From: Vibrio furnissii CIP 102972
GTDB lineage: Bacteria; Pseudomonadota; Gammaproteobacteria; Enterobacterales; Vibrionaceae
DNA: 64,000 bases
Assembly (NCBI RefSeq): GCF_000176175.1
Contig: NZ_ACZP01000013.1
Location: forward strand, 558,001-622,000
Reading direction: 5' to 3'
The stretch's first letter is position 1, and the number at the start of each line of letters is the position of its first letter. The notes under the pieces were generated by a model that had not been told where the DNA came from, ran no database searches, and saw only the letters and a list, made by a program, of their open reading frames with translations. Positions 8,508 to 16,762 of the stretch are shown in pieces. The position numbers were made by a program, and so were the translations under genes.

Positions 8508-9874
8508 TGACCTTGAATAAACTTGTCTCTGTGATGGGGCTGAGCCTGATTCTGACCGCGCCAACATTCGCCGCGACAGACTTAGTGCAACAAGCGAGAA
8601 CGGAAAATCGCACAGAGCAAACACATAACGTGAAACGCGAAGCGGATTTCAAGAAAACCGAACAAGAACTGAAAGCAGAAAAAGCGGCGCTGATTGCCAA
8701 ACGTAATGCGTTGCAAGCAGAAGCCGACAAACTGTCAGCTCAATTCAGCAAAAATGAAAACAGCCTCGCGCGTTTGGAAGAAAAACTGCGCTTAGAAACG
8801 GGCAGTTTAGGCGAAATTTTTGGCGTTGTGCGTCAAAACGCCAAAGAGATCAAAGCTGAGCTAGAACACTCCGTTACTGGCGTGGATCGTCAACAATACG
8901 CATCCGTCATTGATGACATTGTGGCGGCCAAATCACTGCCTTCGATGAAACAACTGGTCGGCTTGTGGCATGCGATGGATGAACAGATTGTCGCCAGTGG
9001 CGAGATCAGCACGCACGACATCAACTTCATTGATGGCGAAGGCCGCACGCACAGTGCGTCCGCAACACGAATTGGTGCGCTCGGTTTGGTAACAGACCAA
9101 GGTTACGTGAGTTGGAACAACGCACGTAAAGATGCCATCGCTTATCACAAACAGCCTGACAACGGCCCAACGTCGTCTTCACTCACGGCGATCGCACAAG
9201 GTGACACCGCGCCTGTGGTTCTTGACCCATCGCGTGGCACGTTGCTTGAACAACTGGCACAAGCACCGACGCTAAAACAACGCCTCGAAGCGGGTGGTGT
9301 GATCGGCAAGATCATTCTGGTGCTACTGGCCGTGGGCCTGATCATTGGTGTGTATCGCGGTGTGGTTCTGGCGATCGCACGTCAGAAAATCAAAGCGCAA
9401 CTGAAAACGCCAAATCAACCGGGCAACAACCCGCTAGGTCGCATTCTTTCGGTCTACAACAAAGAGCAAAACCGCAGCGTGGAAGCGCTGGAACTGCGTT
9501 TGCTTGAAGCGGTCGTGGATGAGCAAACGGGGCTTGAAAAAGGGCTGTCGATGCTGAAACTGCTGGCTGCACTGGCACCGATGCTGGGTCTGCTCGGTAC
9601 GGTGACCGGGATGATTGAGACCTTCCAAGTGATCACTCAGTTTGGTAACGGCGATCCAAAAGTGATGGCGGGCGGTATCTCGATGGCACTGGTCACCACG
9701 GTGCTTGGCCTTGTGGCGGCCATGCCACTGTTGCTGGCGCACAACATCCTCAGTACCCAAGCAGAAAATATCCGCAATATTCTGGAGAAACAGGGGATTG
9801 GTCTGGTCGCGGAAGAAGCGGAACGCGAATGTGGCGTGACGCCAGCTTCTAGCGTGGTTGGCAACGCAGCGTAA
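8507..9874 (+). CDS. ttpC: TonB2-system protein TtpC (MotA/TolQ/ExbB proton channel family)
   Basis: Inner-membrane protein of 455 residues. A signal peptide ends near ATFAA. A periplasmic coiled-coil domain (about 25-110) and a larger periplasmic region follow. Then come a first membrane helix near residues 265-285 and the MotA/TolQ/ExbB core (LAPMLGLLGTVTGMIETF; GGISMALVTTVLGLVAAMP). It is much longer than ExbB because of the N-terminal periplasmic part. In V. cholerae and V. anguillarum TtpC is required for TonB2-dependent siderophore uptake. It is second in the six-gene operon. Confidence 0.92.
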   Translation: MTLNKLVSVMGLSLILTAPTFAATDLVQQARTENRTEQTHNVKREADFKKTEQELKAEKAALIAKRNALQAEADKLSAQFSKNENSLARLEEKLRLETGSLGEIFGVVRQNAKEIKAELEHSVTGVDRQQYASVIDDIVAAKSLPSMKQLVGLWHAMDEQIVASGEISTHDINFIDGEGRTHSASATRIGALGLVTDQGYVSWNNARKDAIAYHKQPDNGPTSSSLTAIAQGDTAPVVLDPSRGTLLEQLAQAPTLKQRLEAGGVIGKIILVLLAVGLIIGVYRGVVLAIARQKIKAQLKTPNQPGNNPLGRILSVYNKEQNRSVEALELRLLEAVVDEQTGLEKGLSMLKLLAALAPMLGLLGTVTGMIETFQVITQFGNGDPKVMAGGISMALVTTVLGLVAAMPLLLAHNILSTQAENIRNILEKQGIGLVAEEAERECGVTPASSVVGNAA

Positions 9875-9883
9875 GGAATCAAG

Positions 9884-10429
9884 ATGAACCAAGCAGACTG
9901 GTTGTTTTCACTGAAAAATCTGTTTTTGCCACTGTCAGAGTTTATGGCTCAGGGCGGAACAGTACTTTGGTGGCTGGCTGCGGTCGTCGCTTTATGTTGG
10001 CTGTTGGTGGTGGAGCGCGTGATTTATCTCGCCTTCACGTTTCCTAAACAACGTAAGCAGTGGGTTGAACAGTGGCATGCGCGTCGCGATCATCAATCGT
10101 GGCACGCACATGCCATTCGTGAAGGGTGGATTGGTCAGGCGCATATCGCACTGACACAAAACCTCAACGTCATCAAAGTACTGGTTGCCATTTGTCCGAT
10201 GCTCGGACTGCTTGGCACCGTCACCGGGATGATCTCGGTGTTTGATGTGATGGCAACCCAAGGCAGCAGCAATCCAAAATTAATGGCGTCAGGCATCTCT
10301 CTTGCGACTCTGCCCACTATGGCAGGCATGGTCGCTGCGCTGGCCGGTATGTTCGTGCACGCGCGTTTGGCTAAAACCTGTCGCCTGTTTGAACTGAAAT
10401 TAGAAAAATCGTTAAGGAGTCAGCGATGA
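9884..10429 (+). CDS. exbB2: Biopolymer transport protein ExbB2
   Basis: Short ExbB/TolQ-family proton-channel subunit of 181 residues with three membrane helices (about 20-45, 105-125, 140-160). The conserved core is CPMLGLLGTVTGMISVFDVM and GISLATLPTMAGMVAALAG. It partners ExbD2 to energise TonB2. The gene begins 9 bases after ttpC and overlaps exbD2 by four bases (ATGA), so the proteins are translated in step. An AAGGA lies just upstream of the ATG. Confidence 0.93.
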   Translation: MNQADWLFSLKNLFLPLSEFMAQGGTVLWWLAAVVALCWLLVVERVIYLAFTFPKQRKQWVEQWHARRDHQSWHAHAIREGWIGQAHIALTQNLNVIKVLVAICPMLGLLGTVTGMISVFDVMATQGSSNPKLMASGISLATLPTMAGMVAALAGMFVHARLAKTCRLFELKLEKSLRSQR

Positions 10430-10830
10430 GACTCGGTCGACGTCAGTCGAAACAAGAAGAGGCGCAAATCGACCTCACCTCAATGCTGGATATCGTATTC
10501 ATCATGTTGATCTTCTTCATCGTGACCAGCTCGTTTGTGCGAGAGTCTGGTGTGGAAGTGAATCGTCCGTCTGCGGCCAATGTGGTGGCGCAGAAAGATG
10601 CGGGCATTTTCGTGGCCATTACTTCAGCCAACGATATTTATATTGATAAACGTCAGGTTGATGTGGAGCGCGTTCAAGCCACGTTGGAACATCTCTTACT
10701 GGAACAACCGGAAGCCTCTTTGGTGATTCAGGCGGATGAACATGCCTACAACGGCACGGTGGTTAAAGTGATGGATGCGGCGAAAGGCGCGGGCGTGAAG
10801 AGCATTGCCTTGGCTGCGGAGAAACGCTAA
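10426..10830 (+). CDS. exbD2: Biopolymer transport protein ExbD2
   Basis: ExbD/TolR family, 134 residues: a short cytoplasmic N-terminus, one membrane helix (DIVFIMLIFFIVTSSFV) and a periplasmic domain. The proton-carrying Asp of the family is the one in LTSMLDIVFIMLIFF. Together with ExbB2 and TtpC it feeds the proton motive force to TonB2. It overlaps both neighbours by one to four bases. Confidence 0.94.
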   Translation: MRLGRRQSKQEEAQIDLTSMLDIVFIMLIFFIVTSSFVRESGVEVNRPSAANVVAQKDAGIFVAITSANDIYIDKRQVDVERVQATLEHLLLEQPEASLVIQADEHAYNGTVVKVMDAAKGAGVKSIALAAEKR

Positions 10831-11450
10831 TGGGGCGTCTATTGTTAGCCATGCCATTTGCCGCAAGCATCTCGATTGGGTTGTTTGCCTTTATGGCATG
10901 GATGGTCAACAACGACGGCATGCGAGCACCTAAGCAAGGCGAATCACTGAGCTTTAACATGGTGATGGTGGAGCAAGAGCAGGATGTGCAGCGCCGCCAA
11001 CGCAGCGTTCCGGAGCAACCGAAAGCCCCGGAACAGCCGCCAGAAACACCGGTATCACAAAAACAGACAACGGCCAGCAACACCGTTTCGCCAACTAGCG
11101 TACCGTCATTGGGTTTGGATACGGCGATCAATGGCATAGAAATCAGCGCGCCAACCTTTGGTGACTTTGGTGTGAACCAACAAGCGCTGCCACTCTATCG
11201 TGTTGAGCCAAGTTATCCGCCGCGTGCGTTGAAACGGGGCGTTGAAGGCTATGTGGTGCTTAAATTTACCATTGACGAAACGGGTCGTCCGACCGACATC
11301 GAAGTGGTTGATGCCAATCCGCGTCGTATGTTTGAACGTGAGGCAATGCACGCGTTGAGAAACTGGAAATACCAACCCAAACTATTGGATGGCAGTGCCG
11401 TATCTCAGCCGGGTCAAACTGTAAAACTGGAGTTTAAATTAGCCAAATGA
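10830..11450 (+). CDS. tonB2: Energy transducer TonB2
   Basis: TonB protein of 206 residues, smaller than TonB1-type proteins. It has an N-terminal membrane anchor (FAASISIGLFAFMAWMV), a short Pro/Glu/Gln-rich spacer (QPKAPEQPPETPVSQKQ) and a C-terminal TonB domain (YPPRALKRGVEGYVVLKF ... MHALRNWKYQP) that contacts TonB boxes of outer-membrane receptors. The short proline region implies a reduced reach across the periplasm. It overlaps exbD2 by one base and the TPR gene by four. Confidence 0.94.
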   Translation: MGRLLLAMPFAASISIGLFAFMAWMVNNDGMRAPKQGESLSFNMVMVEQEQDVQRRQRSVPEQPKAPEQPPETPVSQKQTTASNTVSPTSVPSLGLDTAINGIEISAPTFGDFGVNQQALPLYRVEPSYPPRALKRGVEGYVVLKFTIDETGRPTDIEVVDANPRRMFEREAMHALRNWKYQPKLLDGSAVSQPGQTVKLEFKLAK

Positions 11451-12625
11451 TGAAACGATTAATCGTCTGTCTATTGCTGATGAGCTCGGCGTCACTTGCG
11501 ACAGCGGCGGAACTGAGCCAATACGCGGCCAACAAAGCGATGCGCGCCAACCAACTTGCGCAAGATAACAAGTTAACAGACGCCATCAATACGTTGAAAA
11601 CTTCCGAGGTGACGCGTGCTTACGACAAAGCGTACTTTGCGCGAATGTTGGGTGTGTTTTATTGGCAAAACAAGCAACTGAAACCGGCGATTCAATCGTT
11701 GAATGATGCGGTTTCAAGTGGTCAGCTGGTTGATGACCAAGGGTGGACGACGCGTCGCATGCTGGCCGATTTGCTGCTGATGAATCAGCAATACAAGCAA
11801 GCATTGCCGCACTACTATGAGCTGGTCAAGTCAGCACCGAAAGATCAAAAGGTGTATGAACTGTGGCTGCGCATCGGGCAAATTCATTATCAAGCGCAGC
11901 AGTGGCAAAAATCACTCAATGCGATTGCACGTTATGAAGGTTTTAAACGCCCAGACGAAGTGACGCCACTGTCGGTCAAACTGGGGGCTCAGCTTCAATT
12001 GGAGAAATGGAAAGATGCCATTCCCACCTTGAAGCGCCTCATTGCGCTGGAGCCGGAGAAAGGCAACTGGTGGCTGCAACTGGTCAGTTTAGAACTCCGT
12101 ACCGGTCAGAAGAAAGACGCTCTCAGCAGCTTGGGTCTGGCTAAATTGCAAGGTGTGGCCTTAAGTCAACATGACCTGCGTTTGTTGGCGCAACTTTATG
12201 CGCAAAATGGTGTGCCTGAGCGCGCTGCACGTGTGATTGAGTTACTCGATGAGGCGGACTCAGACATTCAACTGATCACCGAGCGTGCCTTCTACTGGCA
12301 ACGTGCCAAAGAGTGGGATCGCGCGATTGAAACTTGGACGTTGGCTGCCAAATTTGATCGTCGCTACCACTGGAACGTCGCCCAATTGCTCAATCAAAAA
12401 GGCGAGTACCGCTCTGCGTTGAGCGAACTCGACCACGTGAAAGAAAAAGATCGTCAGCCGCAAGTGGCTTTGGCACGAGCGCGGGCGCTGTACAAACTTA
12501 ACCATTTGGAAGAGGCGCTGATTCAAGCGAAGCGTTCAAACAATCTTGACCCATCAGATGAAGCGAAAGGTTGGATCAAATACCTCACGCAGTTGCGTCA
12601 AATTCAGACGCGCCAAACGTCGTAA
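11447..12625 (+). CDS. TPR-repeat periplasmic protein of the TonB2 operon
   Basis: Exported protein of 392 residues with a signal peptide (LIVCLLLMSSASLATA) and repeated helix-turn-helix tetratricopeptide units across the rest (for example residues 60-90, 125-165, 190-215, 300-380). Such repeats mediate protein-protein contact. It is the last gene of the TonB2 operon, overlapping tonB2 by ATGA and followed by a terminator. This gene order matches V. cholerae as I recall. The molecular role is unknown; a scaffold for the TtpC/TonB2 complex is an inference. Confidence 0.85.
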   Translation: MMKRLIVCLLLMSSASLATAAELSQYAANKAMRANQLAQDNKLTDAINTLKTSEVTRAYDKAYFARMLGVFYWQNKQLKPAIQSLNDAVSSGQLVDDQGWTTRRMLADLLLMNQQYKQALPHYYELVKSAPKDQKVYELWLRIGQIHYQAQQWQKSLNAIARYEGFKRPDEVTPLSVKLGAQLQLEKWKDAIPTLKRLIALEPEKGNWWLQLVSLELRTGQKKDALSSLGLAKLQGVALSQHDLRLLAQLYAQNGVPERAARVIELLDEADSDIQLITERAFYWQRAKEWDRAIETWTLAAKFDRRYHWNVAQLLNQKGEYRSALSELDHVKEKDRQPQVALARARALYKLNHLEEALIQAKRSNNLDPSDEAKGWIKYLTQLRQIQTRQTS

Positions 12626-12645
12626 TACATCGCAACGCCATCTCG

Positions 12646-12672
12646 AAAAGACCTCCTTGTGAGGTCTTTTTT
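12646..12672 (+). terminator. Terminator of the TonB2 operon
   Basis: AAAAGACCTC, a 5-base loop, then GAGGTCTTTTTT: a perfect stem with a T-run, 20 bases after the TPR gene stop. Confidence 0.9.
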
Positions 12673-12763
12673 CGTTCTGAACACCTGTCGGGTATCGGCG
12701 TCGTTGAATGCTTGTTGGCCAATCAAGCGCTGGGCTAGGGCGAATCATGAAATCATAGCAACT

Positions 12764-12784
12764 TGCAAATGATATTGATTTGCA
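12764..12784 (+). promoter_or_regulatory. Fur box before the siderophore reductase gene
   Basis: TGCAAAT-GATATTG-ATTTGCA is a 21-base sequence with perfect 7-base outer arms. Its centre (AATGATATTGATT) resembles the overlapping 7-1-7 Fur consensus. A -35 TTTGCA (12779-12784) and -10 TATGCT (12803-12808) with an 18-base spacer overlap or follow it. Confidence 0.65.
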
Positions 12785-12799
12785 AACAAGAATAGTTCT

Positions 12800-13612
12800 T
12801 TGTATGCTTTACCCCATCATCGAGTTTCAGGATCATCCTTCGTCATAAATAAGGTCAGCACGCAGAGCCAAGCCGCCTTTGAATCGTTGTTTCACTATGC
12901 GCAACAACTTACGCCTTATCTGGATGGTCGTGTGGGTGTTGCCCAAGCGGGGGAAGAGGCGATTGCGCTGGAACGTCACAATGGCGACACGTTTGCCGCG
13001 ATTTATGACGAGATCAAAGCCGCGTCTCCTGAAGCGGGGCAAGCTTACTGGCTCACTCGCACTTGGGGGCTGTTGTGCTGGCAACCGGTGTACCTGTCAT
13101 TTCTCTCCGTTTACACACAAAAAGCATTGCCTGATTTTACTCGCATGACGCAATATCGCCGTCCGCTATTTGTGGCTGGATTCAGTTTTGAACCGCATGA
13201 ATGGCAGCATGGCAATCGCACGCAGTTGATCCATCGCGTGGCCCATCAATTGACGACGCTGTTTGAGCAATATCGCGCTGAGATGAACGAGTTCGTGCGG
13301 ATTCGTCCGGGGTTTACGCAGCATCTGTTGGCTGACATGCTATTGAGTTGTCTGGTGAAATTGCAGCAGCTTCGGCCGCACTATTCCAACGCGCAAATTC
13401 TGACGCAAGCACGCGTGTGGTTAGCGGCGTTTGATCTGCCAGACAAACACCTATCCAGCCTGAAATTGGATCAAAAATCCCAACAACTCACCTTGGTGCG
13501 TAGCAGTTGCTGCCTCGTCTACAAATGCAGCGGCCGCAAGGTGTGTCCGGATTGCCCCCGTGCAGCGGTCAATAAACAAGCGCAAGCGCTCGAGCTGACG
13601 CTTGTTCATTAA
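12800..13612 (+). CDS. Siderophore ferric-iron reductase (FhuF-like, C-terminal Cys cluster)
   Basis: About 270 residues if read from the first in-frame start, a TTG at 12800. The C-terminus has the Cys pattern SSCCLVYKCSG...KVCPDCPR. FhuF-type reductases use such cysteines to bind a 2Fe-2S cluster that reduces ferric siderophores in the cytoplasm. The family is probably the AHA_1954-type. The start is uncertain: there is no in-frame ATG or GTG near the 5' end, and the apparent -10 element lies at 12803-12808. The true start may therefore be further in, for example a TTG near 12888 before LFHYAQQLTP. The Fur box and the adjacent TonB2 operon support a role in iron uptake. Confidence 0.72.
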   Translation: MYALPHHRVSGSSFVINKVSTQSQAAFESLFHYAQQLTPYLDGRVGVAQAGEEAIALERHNGDTFAAIYDEIKAASPEAGQAYWLTRTWGLLCWQPVYLSFLSVYTQKALPDFTRMTQYRRPLFVAGFSFEPHEWQHGNRTQLIHRVAHQLTTLFEQYRAEMNEFVRIRPGFTQHLLADMLLSCLVKLQQLRPHYSNAQILTQARVWLAAFDLPDKHLSSLKLDQKSQQLTLVRSSCCLVYKCSGRKVCPDCPRAAVNKQAQALELTLVH

Positions 13613-13715
13613 GTTACATATGCAATCCCTATTCGATTAATAACTAAAACCCATTTGGCGCTCGGCGTGCATAGGCTTATCCTGATCACAGATTAATGAT
13701 AAGAGGAGCATGCAG

Positions 13716-14555
13716 ATGGCAGAGACAACAGCACTGGTAGTAGAAGGCGGAGCAATGCGCGGCATATTTGCCAGCGGCGTGTTAGATTCCTTCATGGATT
13801 TTAACTACCGACCCTATGATTTCGTGATGGGTGTGTCTGCTGGGGCATCGAATCTTGTGGGTTACCTTTCCAATCAGCCACTGCGCAGTTATCAAGTCAT
13901 CACCAAACTCGCGACCAGTAAAGAGTTTTACAATCCAGGTCGATTTCTTCGTGGTGGTAGCTTGGTGGACGTTCGCTGGTTAATTGATGAAGCCAACCGC
14001 ATCTATCCTGTGGATGAAGAACGCTTGTTCTCATCGATTCCTTTCTATGCGGCGGCCACCAATGTCGACACGGGTAAAGCCGATTACTATCGCGTGACGC
14101 AAGACAACTTTGCCACCGCAATCGAAGCCACGTCGGCGCTGCCCCTAGTGTACAAACCCACGCCATGTTTTTCGGGTGGCTGTTACACCGATGGCGGTAT
14201 TGCCGATTCAATTCCAGTGAAAGAAGCGTATCGCCGCGGCGCTCGTGACATCACCGTGATCTTATCGCATCCGCTGAGCTATCACATGGCGAAACCGAAA
14301 AGTGAATGGATGATGAAACGTCTGTTTTCAAAGCATCCTCATGTGGCGAACTCAATCATTCACCGCTTTGAGAAATACAACGGTTCGTTGGAATTCATTC
14401 ACAATCCACCGAAAGATGCGACGATCCGCGTGATCGCACCGCCAGAAAACTTTGCCGTCAAGCGCTTAACCATGAAGAAACCGCTGCTTGATGTCGGTTA
14501 CGACATGGGTGTGAAAGCGGGCAGAGCGTACATTCAGTCCCAAGGAGCCTTATGA
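13716..14555 (+). CDS. Patatin-like phospholipase
   Basis: Serine lipid acyl-hydrolase of about 279 residues. It has the oxyanion motif EGGAMRGIFASGVLD, the nucleophile elbow GVSAGAS and the second catalytic residue in YTDGGIADSIPV (DGG). It has no signal peptide or membrane helix and is probably cytoplasmic, like E. coli YjjU. An AGAGGAG site is 7 bases before the ATG at 13716 and only 1 base before the ATG at 13710, so 13716 is preferred. Its stop overlaps a small reading frame by ATGA. Confidence 0.85.
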   Translation: MAETTALVVEGGAMRGIFASGVLDSFMDFNYRPYDFVMGVSAGASNLVGYLSNQPLRSYQVITKLATSKEFYNPGRFLRGGSLVDVRWLIDEANRIYPVDEERLFSSIPFYAAATNVDTGKADYYRVTQDNFATAIEATSALPLVYKPTPCFSGGCYTDGGIADSIPVKEAYRRGARDITVILSHPLSYHMAKPKSEWMMKRLFSKHPHVANSIIHRFEKYNGSLEFIHNPPKDATIRVIAPPENFAVKRLTMKKPLLDVGYDMGVKAGRAYIQSQGAL

Positions 14556-14653
14556 TGAATTTTATAGAGAAAATGGTCGTTTTCGTGTGTGAGATCGAGA
14601 CGTATCAAGATGTGTTGGCTGGCCTTGCTAATACGTACGAAGAAGAAGTTTGA
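14552..14653 (+). CDS. Possible 33-residue protein coupled to the patatin gene
   Basis: The ATG at 14552 overlaps the patatin stop as ATGA and has an excellent AAGGAG 4 bases ahead (7 bases before the second ATG at 14555). The product (MMNFIEKMVVFVCEIETYQD...EEEV) is hydrophobic at its start and acidic at its end. I do not recognise it. A +1 shift at the terminal GTT TGA would extend the frame (ETARDLSRRAMALG...), so it could also be the first part of a frameshifted gene. Confidence 0.4.
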   Translation: MMNFIEKMVVFVCEIETYQDVLAGLANTYEEEV

Positions 14654-14796
14654 AACGGCTCGCGACTTGTCACGCAGGGCCATGGCGTTGGGGATGATAA
14701 AGCATGATGACTCTCGCATCGTCACACTCACGCTTTTGGCCTCATTCGATAACCTTTCCACAATAGAGCACATCCCTGACTCATCTGGACGTGCTC

Positions 14797-15645
14797 ATGC
14801 AACTCAAACTCACTCTTATTGCTGCGGCGTTATTGACGGCGCAGCACGCGCCAGCCATTGCGAATCCACTGGCTTTTGTTCCTGTCGCCCAAGCAAATGA
14901 ATACCACGATGGCATCAATATTTATGAATATTGGCAGAGTGAAAAACTCGATGGTATTCGTGCTATTTGGAATGGCAAACAGCTGTTGACCCGCAATGGC
15001 AATCGAATCTACGCGCCACATTGGTTTACCGACCCGCTACCGGATTATCCATTGGAAGGAGAGTTGTGGGCTGGACGAGGCCATTTCCCACTTGTGCAGC
15101 AGACGGTGCTCGATCACACTCCATCCGATGCGGCGTGGCGCAAGATTGATTTCATGCTGTTTGATATGCCGGAAGCAGCCGGCGATTACACCAAGCGTTA
15201 TTACAACCTCAAATATTTAGTGGAACAGGCCGCCGCATCGCACATCAAATACATCGAGCACTCACCGGTGCTTTCTGAAGCGGAACTGTTGAACTATTTA
15301 GACACGTTAACCAACCAAAATGGCGAAGGTGTCATGTTACGCAAAGTGACGGCCAGTTATCAGGCAGGGCGCAGCAACGATCTGTTAAAGCTGAAAAAAT
15401 ATCAGGACGCTGAAGCGCGGGTCATGGGCTACAAATTTGGCAACGGCAAATACAAAGGCATGATGGGGTCGTTGCTGGTCCGCACTGACGAAGGCACCGA
15501 GTTTTACGTGGGAACCGGTTTTACTGACGAGCAGCGTCAGAATCCACCCGAAATTGGCAGCCTCATCACTTACCGCTATAACGGCTTAACGGCCGAAGGT
15601 AAACCGCGCTTCGCCCGCTTTGTTCGCTTTCGAACCGTATACTAA
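14797..15645 (+). CDS. ligE: Exported minimal ATP-dependent DNA ligase (LigE type)
   Basis: DNA ligase of about 282 residues. A signal peptide (LKLTLIAAALLTAQHAPAIA) precedes the adenylation domain. Motif I is SEKLDGIRA (Lys nucleophile, KxDG), motif III is KIDFMLFD, motif IV is EGVMLRK and motif V is LLKLKKY. A small OB-fold follows (KGMMGSLLVR...), with no extra domains. Such Lig E enzymes occur in Vibrio, Neisseria and Haemophilus and act outside the cytoplasm, perhaps on environmental or biofilm DNA. An in-frame GTG at 14791 is an alternative start. Monocistronic. Confidence 0.85.
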   Translation: MQLKLTLIAAALLTAQHAPAIANPLAFVPVAQANEYHDGINIYEYWQSEKLDGIRAIWNGKQLLTRNGNRIYAPHWFTDPLPDYPLEGELWAGRGHFPLVQQTVLDHTPSDAAWRKIDFMLFDMPEAAGDYTKRYYNLKYLVEQAAASHIKYIEHSPVLSEAELLNYLDTLTNQNGEGVMLRKVTASYQAGRSNDLLKLKKYQDAEARVMGYKFGNGKYKGMMGSLLVRTDEGTEFYVGTGFTDEQRQNPPEIGSLITYRYNGLTAEGKPRFARFVRFRTVY

Positions 15646-15701
15646 AGCTATGTCATCATTCAGATCGTAAACGATTCGGTTCATGACCTCACCTGATGGT
15701 G

Positions 15702-16694
15702 TTAACGACCCACCGTGACGGAGCAGCGCTTAAACAGAGCTTGCCAGTATTGCATGTGATGTTGGATCGCTTGGCGAAATGCTTGATGGCTCGGCACAAT
15801 GGCAAAGGCGTAGTCGCTCAACGGTGTCGGTTCAAACGGCGTTAGATTGGGTGCCAATGTGAAGTAAATGCTGTCAATTTTAGCGAGGTAAGGTTGCAGC
15901 TTCTCCACATAAATAGATTGAAATACATTGCGTAGATAATTGAGTTTGGTTGGGTTACGGTTGGCACCACAAACAATGGTGGCATCGTGTTGAGTTAATT
16001 GCTGGGTGGCCGCACTCAGCCAGCGCGCCGAATTGTCGAGCGAGAATTTCAATTGACCGAGCAAGGGCTGCTTCTCCAACGCTTCTTGATAAGGCGTGAC
16101 AATTGGCAATGCCACCGTCAGTTGTTGCTGCGCAATGGCCGCATGGATGGCGGAAAACGTGGTTAACGCCTCATTAATCTGTGCCGTATCCCAATGACCT
16201 TCGAGCCATTCATGGCTGGTGAGCTGCTGACGCATGGCTGTGCTGGTGTACAACAAGTTGTGCCACTGCGCCGGTAATTGGTCGATTTTCTCTGCTTCGA
16301 TGTCACTTAATTGTTGGCGCAATTTCGGCGAAAGGTCGTTGTCGGTGATGCAGCGTGTGAGGCCGTGCAACAGTGCCAATTCATAATCAAAACGGCGAAA
16401 TTCATCTTGAACTTTCCCCAGAACGGAATTGCGTTCTGCGATCAGCGAAAACAACGCACATTTGCGCAGTTCATAGCTGTCTAGTAAGCCAAGGGTGAGC
16501 GGGTCGATGGCGATGAGAAGATTGCGTTTATCCGGCAAGGTTTGATTTTTCGTCTCAGGAAAGGGAATGGCTGCGGCGTCCTGAACATTGGCAATGCGTT
16601 GAATGTAGTCGGCAAAATCACGCTCAATCGTAGGCCGCGCCAAGTCGCAACCTGTCATCCACAGCGCCATCAATCCAATCATCCAATAACGCAC
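15702..16694 (-). CDS. DUF3080 lipoprotein
   Basis: Protein of 330 residues starting at a GTG with AAGGAGGT 3-4 bases ahead. The lipobox LWMTGC follows a short hydrophobic segment (YWMIGLMALWMTG), so it is a membrane-anchored periplasmic lipoprotein. The rest is alpha-helical with no catalytic motif that I recognise. Vibrios carry this family next to norM, as here. The function is unknown. The norM terminator lies just upstream, so it is probably transcribed on its own. Confidence 0.75.
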   Translation of the reverse strand: MRYWMIGLMALWMTGCDLARPTIERDFADYIQRIANVQDAAAIPFPETKNQTLPDKRNLLIAIDPLTLGLLDSYELRKCALFSLIAERNSVLGKVQDEFRRFDYELALLHGLTRCITDNDLSPKLRQQLSDIEAEKIDQLPAQWHNLLYTSTAMRQQLTSHEWLEGHWDTAQINEALTTFSAIHAAIAQQQLTVALPIVTPYQEALEKQPLLGQLKFSLDNSARWLSAATQQLTQHDATIVCGANRNPTKLNYLRNVFQSIYVEKLQPYLAKIDSIYFTLAPNLTPFEPTPLSDYAFAIVPSHQAFRQAIQHHMQYWQALFKRCSVTVGR

Positions 16695-16723
16695 GCAACC
16701 TCCTTATGCTTCATTCCGTATAC

Positions 16724-16749
16724 AAAAAGGCCAGCGTTCTGCTGGCCTT
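16724..16749 (-). terminator. norM terminator
   Basis: On the minus strand AAGGCCAGC-AGAAC-GCTGGCCTT is followed by TTTTT, 14 bases after the norM stop. Confidence 0.88.
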
Positions 16750-16762
16750 CAAACTCGTGGGT

